Part shown: positions 40,562 through 49,297 of the stretch, one piece after another
How the letters are laid out: each line of letters starts with the position of its first letter
How positions within the stretch are numbered: the first letter of the stretch is position 1
Source: Oscillospiraceae bacterium
Lineage (GTDB): Bacteria; Bacillota; Clostridia; Oscillospirales; Oscillospiraceae
Direction of reading: 5' to 3'
Assembly (NCBI GenBank): GCA_021768185.1
Contig: JAETNP010000002.1
Location: 1-64,000 of the forward strand
Length of the DNA stretch: 64,000 nt
Notes under the pieces: model-generated
The model's input: the letters and a program-made list of their open reading frames with translations, nothing else
The model's database searches: none
Told to the model about the DNA's origin: nothing
Translations under genes and position numbers: made by a program

Positions 40562-41314
40562 CTACACCCCGCCATAGCGGCGGTCCCGCCGCTGGTATGC
40601 GGCGATGGCCTCCAGCAGATTCTCTTTCTTGAAATCCGGCCAGAGCACATCCGTAGAATAGAATTCTGTATAGGCGCACTGCCACAGCAAAAAATTGCTC
40701 AACCGCTGCTCCCCGCCGGGGCGGATGAGCAGCTCCGGGTCCGGAATTCCTTCGGAATAGAGGTATCCCGACAGCATTTCTTCTGTTAAGTCACTTGGCT
40801 TTACAAGGCCGACACGGCAGTCCTCCGCGAACTGCCGGGCGGCGTGAACCAGCTCCGCGCGGCCTCCGTAGTTGATGCAGATGCTGCAAAGGCATCCGGT
40901 AAGGCGCTGGGAGATGGCGTTGCATTGGTCCACCAGCCCCTTCAGCTCATCGCTGAGGGGCGACATGTCCCCCATGAAGCGCAGACGCACATTGTCCCGC
41001 TCCATGGTGTCGATGGCCTCCAGGAGGTACTTTTTCAGGAGGGACATGATCGTCTCCACCTCCTCCCGGGGACGCTTCCAGTTCTCTGTGGAGAAGGCAT
41101 AGACCGTCAGGTACTCGATGCCGATATCCCGGCAGTAGGTGGCGATGGTGCGGAAGGTCTCCGCGCCCACCTTGTGTCCGGCGGTGCGGGGCAGCCCCCG
41201 GCGCCTGGCCCAGCGTCCGTTGCCGTCCAGTATAATCGCGATATGGCGGGGCAGACGGCTGAAATCCACCTGCCCCGCCGTATCCGTTTTTTTCTTTCTG
41301 AAAGAAAAAATCAT
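40562..41314 (-). CDS. uppS: Undecaprenyl diphosphate synthase (isoprenyl transferase)
   Basis: Makes the C55 lipid carrier for cell-wall glycans by adding isoprenyl units to farnesyl diphosphate. The family motifs are IAIILDGNGRWARRRGLPRTAGHKVGA, YLTVYAFSTENWKRP and RPGGEQRLSNFLLWQCAYTEFYSTDVLWPDF, with the catalytic aspartate in LDGNGRW. The length of 250 residues is typical. A lysine-rich N-terminal extension (RKKKTD) is common in Firmicutes. It lies between frr and cdsA, the standard order. Confidence 0.97.
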   Translation of the reverse strand: MIFSFRKKKTDTAGQVDFSRLPRHIAIILDGNGRWARRRGLPRTAGHKVGAETFRTIATYCRDIGIEYLTVYAFSTENWKRPREEVETIMSLLKKYLLEAIDTMERDNVRLRFMGDMSPLSDELKGLVDQCNAISQRLTGCLCSICINYGGRAELVHAARQFAEDCRVGLVKPSDLTEEMLSGYLYSEGIPDPELLIRPGGEQRLSNFLLWQCAYTEFYSTDVLWPDFKKENLLEAIAAYQRRDRRYGGV

Positions 41315-41347
41315 AAATTTCCTCGCCTGGAAAACAGATTTTTCAGC

Positions 41348-41902
41348 TTATACCGCCAGCAGTTCTTTTTCCTTCTTGGCCAGCAGCTCATCGATCTCCT
41401 TGCACATGTCGTCGGTGAGCTTCTGGATGTCCTTCTCGGCGATCTTCATGTCGTCCTCGGTGATCTCGCTGGCCTTCTTCTGGGCCTTGAAATCCTCCAC
41501 CGCGTCCCGGCGGATATTGCGGACAGCCACCTTGCCGCCCTCGGCGTACCTGGCGATCTGCTTGACCAGCTCCTTGCGGCGCTCCTCGGTGAGCTGGGGA
41601 AAGGCCAGGCGGATGATCTTGCCGTCGTTCTGGGGATTGATGCCCAGGTCGGACTCCTGGATGGCCTTGCAGATGAGCTTCACCGCGCCGGCGTCCCAGG
41701 GCTGGATGGTCAGGGTACGGGGGTCCGGGGAGCCGATGGAGGCGATCTGGTGGATGGGGGTGGGGGTGCCGTAGTAGTCCACCATGATCCGGTCCAGCAC
41801 GGCGGCGTTGGCCCGGCCCGCCCGGACGGCGGCAAAGTCCGCCGCCACGGAGGCCACGGATTTCTTCATACGCTCCTCATAGGCTTTATATTCGGCTTTC
41901 AT
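41348..41902 (-). CDS. frr: Ribosome recycling factor
   Basis: Dissociates the post-termination ribosome with EF-G. The 184 residues fit the family: [31 protein letters not shown] in the first helix and hinge, LTIQPWD, and [31 protein letters not shown]. The ATG at 41902 follows GAAGGAGG and overlaps the pyrH stop by 4 bases (ATGA). The pyrH-frr pair is near-universal in bacteria. Confidence 0.97.
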   Translation of the reverse strand: MKAEYKAYEERMKKSVASVAADFAAVRAGRANAAVLDRIMVDYYGTPTPIHQIASIGSPDPRTLTIQPWDAGAVKLICKAIQESDLGINPQNDGKIIRLAFPQLTEERRKELVKQIARYAEGGKVAVRNIRRDAVEDFKAQKKASEITEDDMKIAEKDIQKLTDDMCKEIDELLAKKEKELLAV

Positions 41903-42627
41903 TTGGTTGTATCCTCCTTCACAATCGTTCCTATCTTCTCGCCCTTCAGGGCGCGGATGATGTTTCTGGGGTCCTTCAGGGCGAACAGCAGCACGGGGAT
42001 GTGGTTGTCCATGGCCAGAGAGGAGGCCGTGGAGTCCATGACAGCCAGGCGCTGGGCCAGGACCTCATCGTAGGTAATGACGTCGTACTTCACGGCGGCG
42101 GGGTCCTTCACCGGGTCGGCGCTGTAAACGCCGTCCACGTTTTTCGCCAGCAATATCACGTCCGCCCCGATCTCGGCGGCCCGCAGCACGGCGGCGGTGT
42201 CCGTGGAGAAGAAGGGGTTGCCGGTGCCGCAGCCGAAGACCACCACCCGGCCCTTCTCCAGATGATGGATGGCCCGGCCACGGACATAAGGCTCGGCCAC
42301 GGAGCGGATCTCCAGGGCGGTCTGGACCCGGGCGGGCACGCCCTTCTGCTCCAGCACATCGGCCAGGGCCAGGCAGTTCATGGCAGTGCCCAGCATCCCC
42401 ATATGATCGGCCCGGGTGCGCTCCATACGGCCTCCGCCGTCCTTGGCGCCCCGCCAGAAGTTGCCCGCGCCGATGACCACGCCCACCTGGACGCCCATAG
42501 CCACGGCCTCCTTGATGGCGTCGCAGACCTGCCCCACTACCTCGAAGTCCAGGCCGGTATGGCGCTCCCCCGCCAGAGCCTCGCCGCTGATCTTCAGCAG
42601 GACGCGCTTATATTTTACTTCCTCCAT
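41899..42627 (-). CDS. pyrH: UMP kinase
   Basis: Hexameric amino-acid-kinase-fold enzyme that phosphorylates UMP to UDP. Conserved segments: [87 protein letters not shown], and [12 protein letters not shown]. The ATG at 42627 follows AGAGGGA, giving 242 residues. It is the first gene of the pyrH-frr-uppS-cdsA-dxr operon; rpsB and tsf, which often precede it, are not here. A plausible but weak promoter lies around 42690-42720. Confidence 0.97.
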   Translation of the reverse strand: MEEVKYKRVLLKISGEALAGERHTGLDFEVVGQVCDAIKEAVAMGVQVGVVIGAGNFWRGAKDGGGRMERTRADHMGMLGTAMNCLALADVLEQKGVPARVQTALEIRSVAEPYVRGRAIHHLEKGRVVVFGCGTGNPFFSTDTAAVLRAAEIGADVILLAKNVDGVYSADPVKDPAAVKYDVITYDEVLAQRLAVMDSTASSLAMDNHIPVLLFALKDPRNIIRALKGEKIGTIVKEDTTK

Positions 42628-42862
42628 AGGCGTTTTCCCTCTACTTTCTTCTTCGGTTGGAAATCTTCGGTTTCGCACTGGTGTCTATTCTAATATATTT
42701 TCACTCATTTGAAAAGTAGTAATTGTAAATTTTTTGGGAAAAGGGGGATGCTTCTTCCGGCGGATGGTAAAAAATGCGCCTGAAGGCCTTCCGGTCCAAG
42801 AAAAACATTGAAAACCCCACTGGGATACGATATAATAGAAAGCAGTACCCATAAGGGAGGTC

Positions 42863-44110
42863 TTGTTTACGAAATATCTGTTGATCATCGGGGACGGCAT
42901 GGCCGACGACCCCGTGCCCAGTCTGGGCAATAAAACGCCTCTGCAAACCGCGCCCACGCCCGCTATTGACCGCATGGCCGCCAAAGGGCTGGTGGGCAGC
43001 GTAGTCAACTGTCCTCCGCCGCTGCCGGCGGGCAGTGAGACCGCCATTCTCTCCATTTTCGGCTGCGATCCCCGGCGGTACTTTACCGGGCGCTCCCCCA
43101 TGGAGGCCGCTGCGGCGGGCATCGCCATGGCCCCCGGAGACGCAGCCTTCCGGTGCAACCTGGTCTCGCTGGAGGACGGAGATATGCCCTTGGCGGAGAA
43201 GAAGATCCTCTCCCACTCCGCCGGGTCCATCGACGGCCCCTCGGCTCTGGAAACCGTGAAAGCCCTGTTGGACGATCCCCGGTTCGCTCAGGCGCTGGCA
43301 AAGGCGCGGATGGACATCCACCCCTTCCCCGCCTTCCGGCAGCTGGCGGTGCAGCATGAAAGCGATATTTCCGGCATCCGCTTCACACCGCCCCACGACC
43401 ATCTCGGGGAGCCATGCGGTCCATTGTTCCCTGTGGGAAATGACCGCGCGGAAGTCTTCGCAGATCTCATGACGCTGGCCCATGAGATCCTGGACCACCA
43501 TCCGGTGACGGAGAAGCGGCGCTCTGCGGGTCTGCTCCCCGCCAACGGCATCTGGTTCTGGGCGGAGGGTACGGCGGCGGCGCTGCCCTCTTTCCGGGAA
43601 CAGTACGGCCTGGACGGCGCGGTGGTGAGCGCCGTGCCCCTGTGCCACGGCATTGGGGCCCTTCGTGGGCTGGAGATGGTGGAAGTAGAAGGCGCTACCG
43701 GCGAGTTGGACACCAACTTTGAAGGGAAGCTGGAGGCCACATGGGCCAAGCTGCAGGAATACGATTTCGTCTGCCTCCATCTGGAGGCTCCCGATGAGTG
43801 TACCCACAACGGCGACCTGCCGGGCAAACTGCAGGCCATCGAATGGCTGGACAGCCGGTTGGCAGGGCCGTTGATCGAGCGTCTGGAGGCGGCGGGGCTG
43901 GACCACCGCGTCCTGCTGCTCAGCGACCACAAGACTCTGACCGCCACACGGGGCCACGGTGCGGACCCGGTGCCCTTCCTGCTCTATGACAGCCGCCGGG
44001 ACTCTGGACGGGGAGGCGTCTACGACGAGCCTGCCGGGGAGCAGGGCCCCTTCCTGGACGACGGCAGCATCCTGCTGGACCTGCTGTTTGAGAAAAAGGA
44101 GCTGCAATGA
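42863..44110 (+). CDS. apgM: 2,3-bisphosphoglycerate-independent phosphoglycerate mutase, archaeal type (ApgM)
   Basis: Alkaline-phosphatase-superfamily enzyme interconverting 3- and 2-phosphoglycerate. Motifs: LLIIGDGMADDP (metal-binding D), PTPAIDRMAAKGLVG, AGSETAILSIFGCDP with the phosphorylated serine, FVCLHLEAPDECTHNGDL and LLSDHKTLTATRGHGADPVPFLLYD. The 415 residues fit the family. The start is odd: the ribosome site GGGAGG (42855-42860) is only two bases before the TTG at 42863, but eight bases before the in-frame ACG at 42869, which would give the family's usual MKYLLIIGDG N-terminus. I report the outer limit. ACG initiation, or a recent ATG-to-ACG change, should be considered. It lies upstream of the DUF1015 and PHP phosphatase genes. 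Confidence 0.9.
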   Translation: MFTKYLLIIGDGMADDPVPSLGNKTPLQTAPTPAIDRMAAKGLVGSVVNCPPPLPAGSETAILSIFGCDPRRYFTGRSPMEAAAAGIAMAPGDAAFRCNLVSLEDGDMPLAEKKILSHSAGSIDGPSALETVKALLDDPRFAQALAKARMDIHPFPAFRQLAVQHESDISGIRFTPPHDHLGEPCGPLFPVGNDRAEVFADLMTLAHEILDHHPVTEKRRSAGLLPANGIWFWAEGTAAALPSFREQYGLDGAVVSAVPLCHGIGALRGLEMVEVEGATGELDTNFEGKLEATWAKLQEYDFVCLHLEAPDECTHNGDLPGKLQAIEWLDSRLAGPLIERLEAAGLDHRVLLLSDHKTLTATRGHGADPVPFLLYDSRRDSGRGGVYDEPAGEQGPFLDDGSILLDLLFEKKELQ

Positions 44111-44185
44111 CCCCGGTATGAAGCGCAGTCAGCCGCTGTCCCCGGCGGTGCGTTGATACAACAAATATGTGATGGAGGAGTAACT

Positions 44186-45469
44186 ATGGACAAGCGTTTC
44201 GAGGAGCTGGGCCTGCGCCCGGCGGACATTCTGCTGCCCAAGGCCGGTACGGACATGACCCGATGGGCGGTGGTGGCCTGCGACCAGTTTACCAGCCAGC
44301 CGGAATACTGGGAGGAAGCGGACCGGATCGCCGGAGACGCTCCCTCAGCCCTGCGGCTGATCCTGCCGGAGAGCAAGCTGAACGACAGCAACGTGGACGA
44401 GCACATCCAGTCTATCAACCGCGCCATGGCGGACTACCTGGCCCGGGACATCTTCGCCGTTCACCCGGAGTCCATCATCTACATTGAGCGCACCCAGTCC
44501 GATGGGACCGTGCGCCCGGGCCTGGTAGCGGCGGTGGACCTGGAGAAGTACGACTATACCCCCGGCTCCGGGTCCCTGATCCGGGCCACGGAGGGCACCG
44601 TCCTGGAGCGCATCCCGCCCCGGGTCCGGGTGCGCCGGGACGCACCCATCGAACTGCCTCATGTGATGCTTCTTATTGACGACCCCAAGAAGATCTGCGT
44701 GGAGCCTGTCACCGCCGCCAGGGATTCCATGGAAAAGCTTTACGATTTTGATCTGATGCTGGGCGGCGGGCACCTCCGGGGCTGGAAACTGTCGCCGGAA
44801 CAGGTAGACGCATTGGCGGCGGCGCTGAGCCGTCTGGCCAGCAGCGAGGCCATGGAGCACAAGTACGGCCTGGGCGGCGTAGCCCCCCTGCTGTTCGCCG
44901 TGGGCGACGGCAATCACAGTCTGGCTACCGCCAAGACCTGTTATGAGGACCTGAAAAAGGTCATCCCCGAGGACCAGTGGGCCAGCCTCCCCGCCCGGTA
45001 TGCCCTGGTGGAGATCGAGAACCTCCATGACGACGCTCTGAAATTCGAGGCCATCCACCGGGTGGTGTTCGGCGTGGACCCGGAAAAGCTGATCGCCGCC
45101 TTCCTGGAGTTCTACCCCAACGCCCACGAGGGCCAGGGCGTAGGCCACACGATCGCTTACACCCACGCCGGAGGCACGGGCTGCCTCACCGTTCCCAATC
45201 CACGGGTGCAGCTGCCGGTGGGGACACTGCAAAACTTCCTGGACGCCTACCTCAGGGAACACGGCGGCGAGGTGGACTATATCCACGGCGAGGCCGTTAC
45301 CGACGAGCTGGGCCGGAAGCCGGGGAACATCGGCTTCAAGCTCCCCGCCATGGGCAAGGACCAGCTCTTTAAGACCGTCATCGCCGACGGCGTGCTGCCC
45401 CGGAAGACCTTCTCCATGGGCCACGCCGAGGATAAGCGGTACTACGTGGAGGGGCGGAAGATCAAATGA
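44186..45469 (+). CDS. DUF1015 family protein
   Basis: Conserved cytoplasmic protein of 427 residues, recognised from LRPADILLPKAGTDMTRWAVVACDQFTSQPEYW, then ALRLILPESKLND and the highly conserved GGVAPLLFAVGDGNHSLATAKTCYEDLKK. The function is not established; the DGNHS segment resembles nucleotide- or phosphate-binding loops of ParB/sulfiredoxin-fold proteins, which is inference. The ATG at 44186 has GATGGAGGAG before it. It is 75 bases after the phosphoglycerate mutase and overlaps the PHP phosphatase gene by 4 bases, so the three likely form one transcript with a link to 3-phosphoglycerate use. Confidence 0.9.
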   Translation: MDKRFEELGLRPADILLPKAGTDMTRWAVVACDQFTSQPEYWEEADRIAGDAPSALRLILPESKLNDSNVDEHIQSINRAMADYLARDIFAVHPESIIYIERTQSDGTVRPGLVAAVDLEKYDYTPGSGSLIRATEGTVLERIPPRVRVRRDAPIELPHVMLLIDDPKKICVEPVTAARDSMEKLYDFDLMLGGGHLRGWKLSPEQVDALAAALSRLASSEAMEHKYGLGGVAPLLFAVGDGNHSLATAKTCYEDLKKVIPEDQWASLPARYALVEIENLHDDALKFEAIHRVVFGVDPEKLIAAFLEFYPNAHEGQGVGHTIAYTHAGGTGCLTVPNPRVQLPVGTLQNFLDAYLREHGGEVDYIHGEAVTDELGRKPGNIGFKLPAMGKDQLFKTVIADGVLPRKTFSMGHAEDKRYYVEGRKIK

Positions 45470-46308
45470 GCTTCCCTCAGAATCTCCACACCCACACCGT
45501 CTTCAGCGACGGGAAGCACACCCCGGAGGAGATGGTCCTGGGGGCTGTCCGGGCGGGATGCGCCTCCCTGGGCTTCTCCGACCACAGCCCCATGCCCCCT
45601 GCCGCCGACCCGGACGGCTGGTCTATGAAGCCGGAGAAGGTCCCCGCCTATCGGGCCGAGATTCTCCGCCTCCGGGAGGCTTACGCCGGAATGCCGGAGA
45701 TCTTTCTGGGCCTGGAACAGGACATCGACTCCCCTCCGCCGGAAGGGGCCTGGGACTACCTCATCGGCTCCGTCCACGGCGTATGGGCCGACGGCTGCTA
45801 CCTCCCGGCGGACGAGAGCGCGGACGCCTTCGACCGGGCGGTGCGGGAGCACTTCGGCGGGGACTGCCTGGCGTTTGTCCGGGCCTACTACCGCCGGATG
45901 GCGGAGGCGGCCGGTCAGATCAAATGCGGCATCGTGGGCCATTTCGATCTCATCACCAAATTCAACGAGGGCGGCCGCCGCTTTGACGAGAGCGATCCCC
46001 GCTGCCGCGCCGCCGCCTTGGAGGCGCTGGAGGCCCTGATGGAGCGGGACGTGATTTTTGAGATCAACACCGGCGCCATCTCCCGGGGCTATCGTACCAC
46101 CCCCTACCCCGCTCCCTTCCTGCTGGAGGCCATCCGGCAGCGGGGCGGACGGGTGTGCATCACCAGCGACAGCCACAGCGCGGATACCATCGCCCACGCC
46201 TTTTCTCAGGCGGCGGCGCTGGCGGAGGCCTGCGGCTTCCGGGAGGCATGGATATTGACAAAGGACGGCTTTCAGCCGGTGGACCTGGCGGTCTATCGGG
46301 GCGTGTAA
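45466..46308 (+). CDS. PHP-family phosphatase (histidinol-phosphatase HisK-like)
   Basis: Metal-dependent PHP-superfamily phosphatase of 280 residues. Motifs: NLHTHTVFSDGKHTPEEMV (first metal histidines), GFSDHSPM, GLEQDID, GSVHGVW, GHFDLITKFN and ITSDSHSADTI, which match HisK-type histidinol-phosphatases. No other histidine genes are near, so another phosphoester may be the substrate; given the upstream phosphoglycerate mutase, a serine- or glycerate-related phosphate is possible. The 4-base ATGA overlap couples it to the DUF1015 gene. A strong bidirectional terminator follows. Confidence 0.85.
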   Translation: MSFPQNLHTHTVFSDGKHTPEEMVLGAVRAGCASLGFSDHSPMPPAADPDGWSMKPEKVPAYRAEILRLREAYAGMPEIFLGLEQDIDSPPPEGAWDYLIGSVHGVWADGCYLPADESADAFDRAVREHFGGDCLAFVRAYYRRMAEAAGQIKCGIVGHFDLITKFNEGGRRFDESDPRCRAAALEALEALMERDVIFEINTGAISRGYRTTPYPAPFLLEAIRQRGGRVCITSDSHSADTIAHAFSQAAALAEACGFREAWILTKDGFQPVDLAVYRGV

Positions 46309-46320
46309 ATACAGAAAAAA

Positions 46321-46352
46321 GCAGGGCGGCATTGTTTGCCGTCCTGCTTTTT
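46321..46352. terminator. Bidirectional terminator between the PHP phosphatase and PRTase genes
   Basis: Eleven-base stem with one wobble pair (46321-46331 with 46337-46347), with TTTTT on the plus side and AAAAAA before it, which reads as a T tract on the minus strand. It serves both convergent genes. Confidence 0.9.
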
Positions 46353-46366
46353 GCACAGACTGCCGG

Positions 46367-47005
46367 TTACAGTTTGGAATATCCGTACTTATCCACCACG
46401 GCGTCCACCTCCATGCTCTGTCTGCACATGGGGCAGTCCTGGGGCGCGTAGCTGGCGTAATCCGGCAGATCGCCGGTGTTGAACAGGGATACCACCGGCA
46501 CCCCCTCTACCTCTCTGAGGTGGCTGTAGATGGAGGCTACGCCGGAGACGCTGCCGCCGTAATACTGGATGCAGCGCATTCCTTTCTCTACCGTACTGCC
46601 GGTGGTAATGGAGGCCAGCAGGAGCAGCACGTTCTTTCCCTCCAGCATGAAGCGGGCGTTGTCCCGGAAAATCAGCTTGCCGCCGGAGCTGACGTTCTCC
46701 CGGAGGAGGTAGATCTCCTTCCCGGCGTTGACGGAGAGGCCCCCCTCCTGGGTCAGCAGGCGGGCCAGGCAGGTGCCGATGACCCGGGTACCGTCCATAC
46801 ACAGGATGGTATCCACCATAGTGTTGGCCTGCAGCCGCTGCGCCAGCTGCTGGGCCACGGCTTCCGCCTCCTGGAGGCAGGACTGCTGGCGGGTGACGTC
46901 AATGAAATAGTTGATATGGCTGTGGCGGGTAGCAAAATGGCCCTTGGCCACCCGCAGCGTCACATCGCCCACGCAAACGGGGATTTTAAAAAACTTAGGT
47001 TCCAT
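46367..47005 (-). CDS. Phosphoribosyltransferase-family protein (PyrE-like fold)
   Basis: Type I phosphoribosyltransferase of 212 residues. Its PRPP-binding loop reads VLLLLASITTGSTVEKGMRCIQYYGG, in which the usual acidic pair before the loop is replaced by LA; this suggests altered or lost catalysis, or a regulatory role. HSHINYFIDVTR and DTILCMDGTRVIGTCLA lie upstream. The C-terminus has CPMCRQSMEVDAVVDKYGYSKL with a CxxC pair that could bind metal. The ATG at 47005 follows AGGAGGT. It stands alone with its own promoter and terminator; the real substrate is unknown. Confidence 0.75.
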   Translation of the reverse strand: MEPKFFKIPVCVGDVTLRVAKGHFATRHSHINYFIDVTRQQSCLQEAEAVAQQLAQRLQANTMVDTILCMDGTRVIGTCLARLLTQEGGLSVNAGKEIYLLRENVSSGGKLIFRDNARFMLEGKNVLLLLASITTGSTVEKGMRCIQYYGGSVSGVASIYSHLREVEGVPVVSLFNTGDLPDYASYAPQDCPMCRQSMEVDAVVDKYGYSKL

Positions 47006-47057
47006 AAACTGACCTCCTTTTCTGTTCACCGGGGACGGGACTCCTGATAACTCGTTT

Positions 47058-47086
47058 ACTATACCACATTTTTCCTTCTTTGTCCA
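47058..47086 (-). promoter_or_regulatory. Promoter of the PRTase gene
   Basis: Minus-strand TGGACA (47086-47081), 17-base spacer, TATAGT (47063-47058). Confidence 0.65.
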
Positions 47087-47134
47087 GGCAAATTTTGTGG
47101 ATTATGCTAAATTCCCTTGGAGAGCCGCCGCCAT

Positions 47135-47163
47135 TTGACAGTCCCGCCAATCCATGGTATGAT
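47135..47163 (+). promoter_or_regulatory. Promoter of the FUSC/ArAE gene
   Basis: TTGACA (47135-47140), 17-base spacer, TATGAT (47158-47163), about 50 bases before the ribosome site AAAGGAAGG. Confidence 0.8.
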
Positions 47164-47218
47164 GCCTATACCAGAGCATCCCGGGAAGCGTCCGCCGCCG
47201 GAGAAAGGAAGGCCGCCT

Positions 47219-48121
47219 ATGAAGCGCCGCAGAATCCATGTGGGCCTGCGCACGGTGAAGACCGCCGTCGCCATCATCATCGCCATGGTCCTGGTGGAGC
47301 CCTACGGGGCCACCAGCTCCCGGCTCATCCTGGCCATGCTGGGCGCCATGGCGGCGGTCCAGCCCACCTTCAAGGAGTCCCTGGAGTCCTGCGTCACCCA
47401 GACAGTCGGCGTCCTCTTCGGCGTCGCGGCAGGGGTCATTCTGGTCGCCCTGCCTACGGGGCCGCTGGCCTCGGTGCTCATCGGCATCATTTTTATCATC
47501 ACAATCTATAATTTGCTGCCCGACGCCTTCTCCCCCTCCCTGCCCTGCTTCATCCTGGTCATGGTCTGCACCGACGCGGAGATGGCCCCCATCCCCTACG
47601 CCCTGGGGCGGATCTGGGACACGGCCATCGGCCTGGCGGTGGGTATGGCCGTCAATATGCTGATCTTCCCCTATGATAACAGCCGCCAGATCCGGGAGAC
47701 GGTGGACGGCCTGGACCGGGACCTGATCCTCTTCCTGGAAGATATGTTCGACGGGGACGCCCACCTGCCGGACGCGGACGCCATGAACAAGCGCATTGCC
47801 TCCCTGGAAAATCAGCTTTCCATCTTCGCCAACCAGCACCTGCTGCTCCACATGGGCCGCCGGCGGAGGGAGCTGACCCGGTATAAGGCCTGCGAGTACA
47901 AAGCCCGGGAGCTTGTGAGCCACCTGGAGGTCCTCTCCCAGCTGGACCGCCCCGGGCGGCTCAGCGAGGCAAACCGCCGCCGCCTGGCCGCCTGCGGCGC
48001 CCGGGTGGAGGACCGGCGGGAGCTGGACTCCGTGATGGAGAAGGACGTGGTCACCAACTTCCATGTATCCCAGATCCTCACCCTCCGGCAGGAGCTGCTG
48101 GAGACCCTGTCCGGCCATTGA
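47219..48121 (+). CDS. FUSC/aromatic-acid-exporter (ArAE_1, DUF939-like) membrane protein
   Basis: Integral membrane protein of 300 residues. The N-terminal half has four to five helices (RTVKTAVAIIIAMVLVEPYG, ILAMLGAMAAVQPTF, TVGVLFGVAAGVILVALP, LIGIIFIITIYNLLP) typical of the ArAE_1 domain; residues 150-300 form a soluble alpha-helical region. The ATG at 47219 has AAAGGAAGG in front, and a clear sigma-A promoter lies 56 bases upstream. Relatives export aromatic acids or other small organic anions; here the substrate is not known. Single-gene unit. Confidence 0.85.
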   Translation: MKRRRIHVGLRTVKTAVAIIIAMVLVEPYGATSSRLILAMLGAMAAVQPTFKESLESCVTQTVGVLFGVAAGVILVALPTGPLASVLIGIIFIITIYNLLPDAFSPSLPCFILVMVCTDAEMAPIPYALGRIWDTAIGLAVGMAVNMLIFPYDNSRQIRETVDGLDRDLILFLEDMFDGDAHLPDADAMNKRIASLENQLSIFANQHLLLHMGRRRRELTRYKACEYKARELVSHLEVLSQLDRPGRLSEANRRRLAACGARVEDRRELDSVMEKDVVTNFHVSQILTLRQELLETLSGH

Positions 48122-48167
48122 CGGCGGACGGCGCAAAACAGATTTCGCCCCGCCGCTTCTTTGACTC

Positions 48168-48196
48168 TTGCATTTTGGCGGCATTTCGTATATAGT
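48168..48196 (+). promoter_or_regulatory. Promoter of the DUF5067-like gene
   Basis: TTGCAT (48168-48173), 17-base spacer, TATAGT (48191-48196), followed by AGAAAGGGGAAG before the ATG at 48238. Confidence 0.6.
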
Positions 48197-48237
48197 ATAG
48201 ACAGAGAAACCTCCGCAACACAGAAAGGGGAAGTCAC

Positions 48238-49251
48238 ATGTACTTCATTACGGGTGGGATCGGATTCCTGGGATGTCTGATCTTCATGATCCTTGTCATT
48301 ATATTTTCCCTCCGGGGAAAGCGCTGTACCGTGCCGCTCATCGCCATGTTTCTGTCGGTATTCCTGTTCTTGGGCAGCGGCTTTCTGTATACCAGGACCG
48401 ACCCCAACGTAGGCGGCGGCGACTTTCTGAAGTTTGTGATCCGGGACCGGACCGTGCCCCCCGATCTGTCGGGCGAGTGGCGGGAGAACAACGGCAGCGA
48501 GGACTCCTTCCACGGCGTTCTGATCTCCAAGGACACCATTGAGATTTACTGGGTCTCCGAGGGCGGGAACGCCACTTCCCTCTACTGGGCCGGCAGCTAC
48601 ACCCCCCCGCCGGACGGCAAGGAGCCCTACACCTGGGTCTCTGAAAACGATGTGAACCGCACCTCCGCCGCCCAGCTGGCTTCCGGGGAGCGCACCAAGA
48701 CCTTTACCTATCAGAACGGCATTCTCTCATACCCCGCCAGCGTCCTGGGCGTGACCACAACCATCGAGACCATCAAGCGTCCCTGGCAGCCCGTGGAGGA
48801 CGAGGAGGGCAATCTGGTGATTCCCCCCGCAGACGATGTGGAAGAGGAAACGCCGCCTCCCTCCGCCGGCGTCCTGGGGGATTATGACGCCGCCATCAAG
48901 CGGGCTGTTCTCTCCACCGACAGCGAGGGCAATCCCGCCGTCATCATTACCTACTCCTGGACCAACAACGGAGAAGAGCCCGCCAGCGCCATGATGAAGA
49001 TGCTGGAAAAGGCCTTCCAAAACGGCGTCCAGCTCACCGCCGCCGTCATGGGAGAGGACTCCGGATATTCTCTGGAGTCCCGCACGCAGGATGTACCGCC
49101 GGGAACTACCGTGGATATCCCCTGTGCCTTCACCCTTGTCAGCGACACCGATCCGGTGGAGTTTGAGCTCTCGGAGCTCTTCAGCTCCTCCGGAGACATC
49201 CTGGCCAGGACCTACGATCTGTCCGCGCTGAGCCAAGCAAATCCGCAATAA
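48238..49251 (+). CDS. Membrane-anchored protein with a C-terminal DUF5067-like domain
   Basis: A 337-residue protein with two N-terminal hydrophobic segments (about 1-22 and 30-50), then an extracytoplasmic part. Residues 70-180 contain a lipocalin-like or DUF-type beta module (PDLSGEWRENNG, IEIYWVSEGGN), followed by a proline/acidic linker (about 195-215) and a DUF5067-like Ig-fold module (AVIITYSWTNNGEEPASAMMKMLEKAFQNGVQL, VDIPCAFTLVSDTDPVEFELSELF). Such modules are common in Firmicutes surface proteins of unknown function. It has its own promoter and ends in the 14-base hairpin at 49261. Confidence 0.75.
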   Translation: MYFITGGIGFLGCLIFMILVIIFSLRGKRCTVPLIAMFLSVFLFLGSGFLYTRTDPNVGGGDFLKFVIRDRTVPPDLSGEWRENNGSEDSFHGVLISKDTIEIYWVSEGGNATSLYWAGSYTPPPDGKEPYTWVSENDVNRTSAAQLASGERTKTFTYQNGILSYPASVLGVTTTIETIKRPWQPVEDEEGNLVIPPADDVEEETPPPSAGVLGDYDAAIKRAVLSTDSEGNPAVIITYSWTNNGEEPASAMMKMLEKAFQNGVQLTAAVMGEDSGYSLESRTQDVPPGTTVDIPCAFTLVSDTDPVEFELSELFSSSGDILARTYDLSALSQANPQ

Positions 49252-49260
49252 TCGAGAAAG

Positions 49261-49294
49261 AGCGCCGCCCGGAGATCACACTCCGGGCGGCGCT
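49261..49294. terminator. Bidirectional terminator between convergent genes
   Basis: Perfect 14-base GC-rich stem (49261-49274 with 49281-49294) with a 6-base loop, 9 bases after the plus-strand stop and 3 bases beyond the DUF4364 stop. Downstream bases are only mildly T-rich on either side. Confidence 0.8.
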
Positions 49295-49297
49295 CTG

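Noticed and set aside
42701-44107. 468-codon minus-strand frame over the phosphoglycerate mutase
   Set aside because: The forward frame carries all catalytic motifs of ApgM; the reverse has none.
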